Shown piece after piece: positions 59,797-64,000 of a DNA stretch of 64,000 nucleotides. A model generated the notes under the pieces. It was not told the DNA's origin, did no database searches, and was given only the letters and a program-made list of their open reading frames with translations. The position numbers and the translations under genes were made by a program. This stretch comes from Arthrobacter sp. D5-1 (GTDB lineage Bacteria > Actinomycetota > Actinomycetes > Actinomycetales > Micrococcaceae): contig NZ_CP014571.1 of the NCBI RefSeq assembly GCF_017357425.1, positions 2,108,001 to 2,172,000 on the forward strand, read 5' to 3'. Each line of letters starts with the position of its first letter. Positions within the stretch are counted from its first letter, which is position 1.

Positions 59797-60765
59797 TCAG
59801 TCCCTGAGCGCTTTGCCGGTTAAGTGCAGGAATACCGATTCGAGGTCCGGACGAGTCACCGATACTGATGCCAGGGTCATTCCTGAGCGGGCAGCGGTGG
59901 TAACAATGCCGGCAAGGAGTGCGGCGCCGTCCCTGACGGTGAGTATCAGTTCGGTTCCTCCGGAATCAGTGACGCGGTGAACACCGTCGAGCGACCTCAG
60001 TGCTTCAGCGGCTGCCGTGGTTCTGCCGGTCCCCACAAGGCTGATCCGGTCCACGCCGCCGGTTAGTGTAATAAGCTCGTCCCTGGTTCCTTCAGCTTGG
60101 ACCCGGCCTTGGTCCAAGATGGCAATCCGGTCACAGAGGCGCTCGGCCTCTTCCATGTAATGGGTGGTGTACAGGACAGCGGTGCCTTCCCTTGAGAGGT
60201 TTCCCACCGCCTCAAGAATTGAGTTCCGGGATTGTGGGTCAACTCCCACCGTCGGTTCGTCGAGGATCAGCAAACCGGGACGGTGCAGCAAGCCGATTCC
60301 AATGTTCAAACGACGCTTCATACCACCGGAGAATTTCTTGGTTTGTTCACCAGCCCGCTCAGCCAATCCAAGAAGATCCAAAACCGTATCGACCCTGGAG
60401 TTCAATTCCTTCCGGGTGAGACTTTGGAGCCGGCCGAAGTAGTTCAGGTTCTCGCGTGCCGTCAGATCCGGATAGATGGCGAGCTCTTGGGGGACCAGTC
60501 CCAGGTTGCGTTTCGCGGCTACACCCCCTGGGTCCATCCGGATACCGGCCACGTCCACTGATCCGGAATCGGCGGGGACCAGACCGGCGACCATGTTGAT
60601 GATGGTGGTTTTTCCGGCTCCGTTCGGGCCCAGGAGGCCGTAAGTCTCACCGGGGCGGATGGCGATGGAGACGTCGTCGACGGCGGTTAGGTCACCGAAT
60701 TTCTTGACGAGCCGGTCCGCTGACAAGACTGTTCCGGTGCGAGGCGGTGCCACCTGATTCTTCAA
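59797..60765 (-). CDS. Drug-type ABC transporter ATP-binding protein (DrrA-like)
   Basis: The 322-residue ATPase has Walker A GPNGAGKTT, signature FSGGMKRRLNIGIGL, Walker B LLILDEPTVGVD, switch His TTHYMEEAE, and the C-terminal domain of DrrA/NodI-like exporters. It would power export of a drug or lipid, but its permease partner, starting two bases after it, is broken, so it may be an orphan. TTG 60765 or GTG 60753 starts the frame; neither has a strong ribosome site. Confidence 0.9.
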   Translation of the reverse strand: MKNQVAPPRTGTVLSADRLVKKFGDLTAVDDVSIAIRPGETYGLLGPNGAGKTTIINMVAGLVPADSGSVDVAGIRMDPGGVAAKRNLGLVPQELAIYPDLTARENLNYFGRLQSLTRKELNSRVDTVLDLLGLAERAGEQTKKFSGGMKRRLNIGIGLLHRPGLLILDEPTVGVDPQSRNSILEAVGNLSREGTAVLYTTHYMEEAERLCDRIAILDQGRVQAEGTRDELITLTGGVDRISLVGTGRTTAAAEALRSLDGVHRVTDSGGTELILTVRDGAALLAGIVTTAARSGMTLASVSVTRPDLESVFLHLTGKALRD

Positions 60766-60777
60766 GGGCGCACCGCG

Positions 60778-61248
60778 CTATTCCAAGCCGGCCCGTGTTG
60801 CGTCGTTGAGTGGAGTTTGAAGCGACATCGGCGCCGAAAGGTCGAATCGTCTCCCGGTTACCGAGGCCGGAACAATTCTGAAGAGGTGGTCCTGCCCCAC
60901 TCCCTGCCACGGGAAAAGGGCGCGCCTGATCTCATCAAGTCGAGGGCCTTCGGACCCTGCGTCCTCAACTGTGCCTTTTACAACCACACTCCACGCAATT
61001 CCGAATTCGGCACTGACGGAGTCTGCCTCGATGGCCACCACGGCGTCATCCTCCATGGCCCACTGTTTGGTTCCCGGTCCCGTCCTGAAAACTATCGTTT
61101 CGTTATCCACCGCGAAATTTACGGGAAAAATATCAGGGTGGCTGTTGACGATTACGGAGAGCCGTCCGATGTTGGTCTCGCCCAGCAGCCTCCAGCAATC
61201 GTCCGGTTCAAGTACTTCTGCCTCAGGCACTATGTTCTTGTCGGTCAT
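60778..61248 (-). CDS. Pyridoxamine 5'-phosphate oxidase-related flavin/cofactor-binding protein
   Basis: The 156-residue protein has a split-barrel PPOX fold (CWRLLGETNIGRLSVIV, DIFPVNFAVDNETIVFRTGPGTK, WSVVVKGTVEDA). Such proteins bind flavin or F420/heme-type cofactors and reduce small molecules. AGGA stands seven bases before ATG 61248. It overlaps the gene before it by 26 bp and lies in a minus-strand run with a P-type ATPase, a grouping that recalls mycobacterial dormancy regions; that link is only suggestive. Confidence 0.85.
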   Translation of the reverse strand: MTDKNIVPEAEVLEPDDCWRLLGETNIGRLSVIVNSHPDIFPVNFAVDNETIVFRTGPGTKQWAMEDDAVVAIEADSVSAEFGIAWSVVVKGTVEDAGSEGPRLDEIRRALFPWQGVGQDHLFRIVPASVTGRRFDLSAPMSLQTPLNDATRAGLE

Positions 61249-61735
61249 GTCGAGATCCTACGGTCGCTTTCCGGTCCCCAACAGGGCCCAAAGGCCCAAG
61301 TGATCCCGGAACGTCTTCCCCTGGCTCCAGGGAGGCGACTCCAAGCAAAAGCAAGAGCAATCCTACTTCCGCCAAGCCAGCACTAAAGTAGACCGCTTGC
61401 AATGCACTGAAGGGGATCAGTGCCATTTGAACGAATATCCACACGAGAATGGAATATCCCGCCGTGGCGGCCGCCATGGATGCCAATCCATGTCGCCTAA
61501 GAAGCAGGACGAAGGCCACCGTATGCAATCCACCGACGACAACTGCCAGCAGAAGCCCAGGAACCAGGTAGGTGGTGAATGGCGACCCGTCCAGGTACTC
61601 GACTGGGAGCTGGACCTCGGGCCGCAGATTACTCTTGTCCATTCCAGGCCACGATCCCCAGGCCATGACCAGGCCGCCGGCAATCGATGTGACCGCGACC
61701 AACGCTTGCACGGTCAGAAGCATCACTCGAATCAT
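61223..61735 (-). CDS. Small membrane protein, unknown function
   Basis: The 170-residue protein has four hydrophobic segments (LLTVQALVAVTSIAGGLVM; LVPGLLLAVVVGGLHTVAFVL, in part; ILVWIFVQMALI; VGLLLLLLGVA) and a polar tail. A strong ribosome site AGGAGG precedes ATG 61735, and the P-type ATPase stop is 8 bases upstream, so the two are cotranscribed. Family not recognised with certainty. Confidence 0.8.
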   Translation of the reverse strand: MIRVMLLTVQALVAVTSIAGGLVMAWGSWPGMDKSNLRPEVQLPVEYLDGSPFTTYLVPGLLLAVVVGGLHTVAFVLLLRRHGLASMAAATAGYSILVWIFVQMALIPFSALQAVYFSAGLAEVGLLLLLLGVASLEPGEDVPGSLGPLGPVGDRKATVGSRHDRQEHSA

Positions 61736-61743
61736 CGTTCCTC

Positions 61744-64000
61744 CTAAATGATGGTGTGTCGAAAACGTTTGTCAGCAGCCACAGCCACGGAAGCAACTAC
61801 ACCGGCACCCAGAATTCCCAACCACGTATCCGGTGCAAGGGGCGCGGTGTGGAAGAGGGCGTTCATGACCGGCAGGTAGGTTATTGCTGCCTGCCCTGCG
61901 AGCTGGACCAGGACTCCAACCACCAGCCAGCGATTGCTGAAAGGACGTAGTTTCCAGACGGATCGCGTCAATGACCGGCAGCTGAAGAGGTAGAAGAGTT
62001 GGACGACGACGAACAAGTTGACTGCGGCTGTCCGGGCCTCGTCAAGAGATGCACCGCGGGCAAGCTCGAACTCGAAGATCCACCATGTGCCGCTGACCAG
62101 GAGTACGGACACCAGCAACGTGCGGAACGCCAACCCCCATGTCAGCAGCGGGCGGTCCGGATCCCGGGGACCTCGGGTCATGAGTCCCGGTTCCTTGGGT
62201 TCGAAGGCCAGCATCAGGCCAAGAGCCACGGCTGTGGTCATGTTGATCCACAAAATCTGGGTAGGGAGGATAGGGAGGGGCCAGCCCATGATGATGGCCA
62301 CCAGAATGACCAAGCCTTCGCCCATATTGGTGGGGATGGTCCAGACGATGAATTTGACCAGGTTGTCGAAAACGTTGCGCCCTTCTTCGACGGCGGCCTC
62401 AATGGTGGCGAAGTTGTCGTCGGCGAGGACAATGTCAGATGCCTCTTTGGCCACTTCGGTGCCGGCATGGCCCATTGCGATGCCAACGTTGGCTTGGCGA
62501 AGGGCGGGGGCGTCGTTAACGCCGTCGCCTGTCATGGCCACTACGTGGCCGTTGGACTGCAGCGCATGGATCAAGAGGAGTTTTTGGGCCGGAGATACTC
62601 TCGCGAATACCGAAGCTTCGTCGACGACGTCGGCCAGATGTTCTGCCGTTTTGCCCTCTAAATCGGCGCCTGTCACGATGTGGTCGCTGCCGCCGTCGAG
62701 CCCTACCGCGGCAGCGATGGCCTGGGCTGTCCCCGGATGGTCGCCGGTGATCATCTTGACCTTGATGCCTGCCGTCCTGCACGAACGTACCGCAGCAGCG
62801 GCAGCATTTCGCGGCGGATCGAACATCGCTTGCATACCGACAAACGTAAGGCCGCCAAGGCCGGCATCAGGGTCGATGGGGGATAGGCCTTTGGTCCGCG
62901 TCATTGCTGTTGCGAGTACCCGGAGCCCTTGGCCTGCCAGGTCGTCTGCAGCCTGAGTGATGACGCCGACATCGAGGGGCTCGGATTCACCCTTACTGCC
63001 CATTTGCCCGACGCATAGCTCGAGAACGCGTTCGATGCTTCCTTTCACCAACAAAAGGCCGTCGGCGTATCCCTCGTCGTCCCGATGGAGGGTTGCCATG
63101 AACTGGCGCTCGTGGGTGAAGGGGATGGTGCTGATCCTTGGGTGTCGGGCAAGGAACCCCTGAAGGTCTGCATGTCCCTTGCCGGCGGCCACAATCATGG
63201 CAGCTTCGGTGGGGTCGCCTCGTATCTGCCAGGTGTCATCCTGCTGGAAGACGGCGGAGTCGTTGCATGCAGCACCTGCAATAAGGCACCACGTCATGCT
63301 CGCATCGTTTCCCTCGGGGATACCTCCGAGGTCCCGGTGGCTTTCCCGTCGTCGGACGGAGCCGTCCGGGCCATACCCCACGCCCGTGAGGTCGTACTTG
63401 GCAGCGGGTGTCCACAGTGCAGCCACCGTCATTTGGTTTTCCGTGAAAGTTCCCGTCTTGTCGGAACAAATGACAGTTGTGCTGCCCAAGGTTTCGACGA
63501 CGGGGAGTCGCCTGACAATGGCCCGGCGCTTGGCCATCCTCCCGACGCCGATGGCCAGGGTGACCGACACGGCGGCCGGTAGCCCCTCCGGTATGGCGCC
63601 CACGGCCATAGCGACGACGGACGTGAACATCAGTGCGGTTTCCTGCCCTCGTGCAAGCCCAACGACGAAAGCGCACGCGGACAGCGCAAGGATGGCAATA
63701 GTGAGCGTCATACTGAACTTAGCCAGCTTGCTGGTGAGCGGTGTGGGCACCGGCCGGACGGTACCGATCAACCGGTGAATCTCGCCGAGCTCGGTTTCCC
63801 CGCCGGTGGCAACGACCACTCCGGCTCCGCTGCCCGAAGTTACCAGCGTTCCCCCATAGACCATGTTGCGTCGATCGGCCACCGGAGTGCTGATGGGAAG
63901 GACAACCTCGTCCTTGGTTACTGTTTCGGACTCTCCCGTCAATGCTGATTCGTCTGCTTTTAGACCTGAAACGCGGACCAAACGGATGTCTGCGGGGACC
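61744..64000 (-). CDS. P-type cation-transporting ATPase (CtpF-like), 5' end outside the window
   Basis: About 752 residues of a P-type ATPase are present; the N-terminal part continues beyond the window. Visible features: ALTGESETV of the actuator domain, the phosphorylation motif CSDKTGTFTENQ, MITGDHPGTA, and the hinge AMTGDGVNDAPALRQANVGIAMG. After it come about six C-terminal membrane helices with a cation_ATPase_C domain. The layout fits Ca/Mg or Na-type family II pumps such as mycobacterial CtpF. It appears first in a minus-strand operon with a small membrane protein and a PPOX protein. The transported ion cannot be read from the sequence. Confidence 0.92.
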   Translation of the reverse strand, partial: VPADIRLVRVSGLKADESALTGESETVTKDEVVLPISTPVADRRNMVYGGTLVTSGSGAGVVVATGGETELGEIHRLIGTVRPVPTPLTSKLAKFSMTLTIAILALSACAFVVGLARGQETALMFTSVVAMAVGAIPEGLPAAVSVTLAIGVGRMAKRRAIVRRLPVVETLGSTTVICSDKTGTFTENQMTVAALWTPAAKYDLTGVGYGPDGSVRRRESHRDLGGIPEGNDASMTWCLIAGAACNDSAVFQQDDTWQIRGDPTEAAMIVAAGKGHADLQGFLARHPRISTIPFTHERQFMATLHRDDEGYADGLLLVKGSIERVLELCVGQMGSKGESEPLDVGVITQAADDLAGQGLRVLATAMTRTKGLSPIDPDAGLGGLTFVGMQAMFDPPRNAAAAAVRSCRTAGIKVKMITGDHPGTAQAIAAAVGLDGGSDHIVTGADLEGKTAEHLADVVDEASVFARVSPAQKLLLIHALQSNGHVVAMTGDGVNDAPALRQANVGIAMGHAGTEVAKEASDIVLADDNFATIEAAVEEGRNVFDNLVKFIVWTIPTNMGEGLVILVAIIMGWPLPILPTQILWINMTTAVALGLMLAFEPKEPGLMTRGPRDPDRPLLTWGLAFRTLLVSVLLVSGTWWIFEFELARGASLDEARTAAVNLFVVVQLFYLFSCRSLTRSVWKLRPFSNRWLVVGVLVQLAGQAAITYLPVMNALFHTAPLAPDTWLGILGAGVVASVAVAADKRFRHTII

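Overview
The window is high-GC actinobacterial DNA, most like an Arthrobacter/Paenarthrobacter-type member of the Micrococcaceae. This rests on GTG starts and GTGA/ATGA start-stop overlaps, the HGxxPAAW membrane-protein gene just before trpC, the order trpC-trpB-trpA-lgt-gltB-gltD-pyk, and an ANTAR (PdtaR-type) regulator convergent with pyk. Assignments come from reading sequence and protein motifs; no database search was run.

Layout. (1) 1-15.3 kb is conserved core: tryptophan genes, lgt, both glutamate synthase subunits, pyruvate kinase, an intact IS30-type insertion sequence placed in a palindrome between convergent pyk and pdtaR, and tRNA-Leu(CAA). (2) 15.3-47.6 kb is accessory DNA bracketed by a ~285-bp direct repeat that begins in the T-arm of tRNA-Leu; the far copy at 47,595 carries only the tRNA 3' end, as at an integration boundary. 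Inside are a LacI-controlled sugar ABC importer with a GH78 alpha-L-rhamnosidase; an IclR regulator with a reductase, a CYP199A-like P450 and an aromatic-acid transporter; a transporter-TetR-GH78-GH3 operon; CsbD; an iron-box-controlled iron ABC importer coupled to an unusual adenylation/carrier/acyltransferase fusion; two decayed DUF4192 genes; a DUF2510/T5orf172 protein; and a secreted protein with a small membrane partner. No integrase is visible. (3) 48.4-55.5 kb is a third rhamnoside locus: TetR, divergent transporter, GH78, GH1 and SDR. (4) 55.6-64 kb, all on the minus strand, has a TPP enzyme with a metal-dependent cyclase, a decayed drug-type ABC exporter whose permease is frameshifted and fused to DUF35/SDR remnants, a PPOX protein, a small membrane protein and the larger part of a P-type cation ATPase that runs off the window.

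How the genes may work together. Three GH78 rhamnosidases under three separate regulators, with GH3 and GH1 beta-glycosidases and their own transporters, suggest use of plant rhamnosides. The P450 is predicted to O-demethylate a para-methoxybenzoate, a kind of ring fragment that methoxylated plant phenolics can yield, so the sugar and aromatic parts may serve the same plant material (inference). Separately, the iron operon joins FbpABC-like uptake to a single chain that could activate an acid, carry it on phosphopantetheine and pass it on through a membrane acyltransferase; this is the least familiar system in the window.
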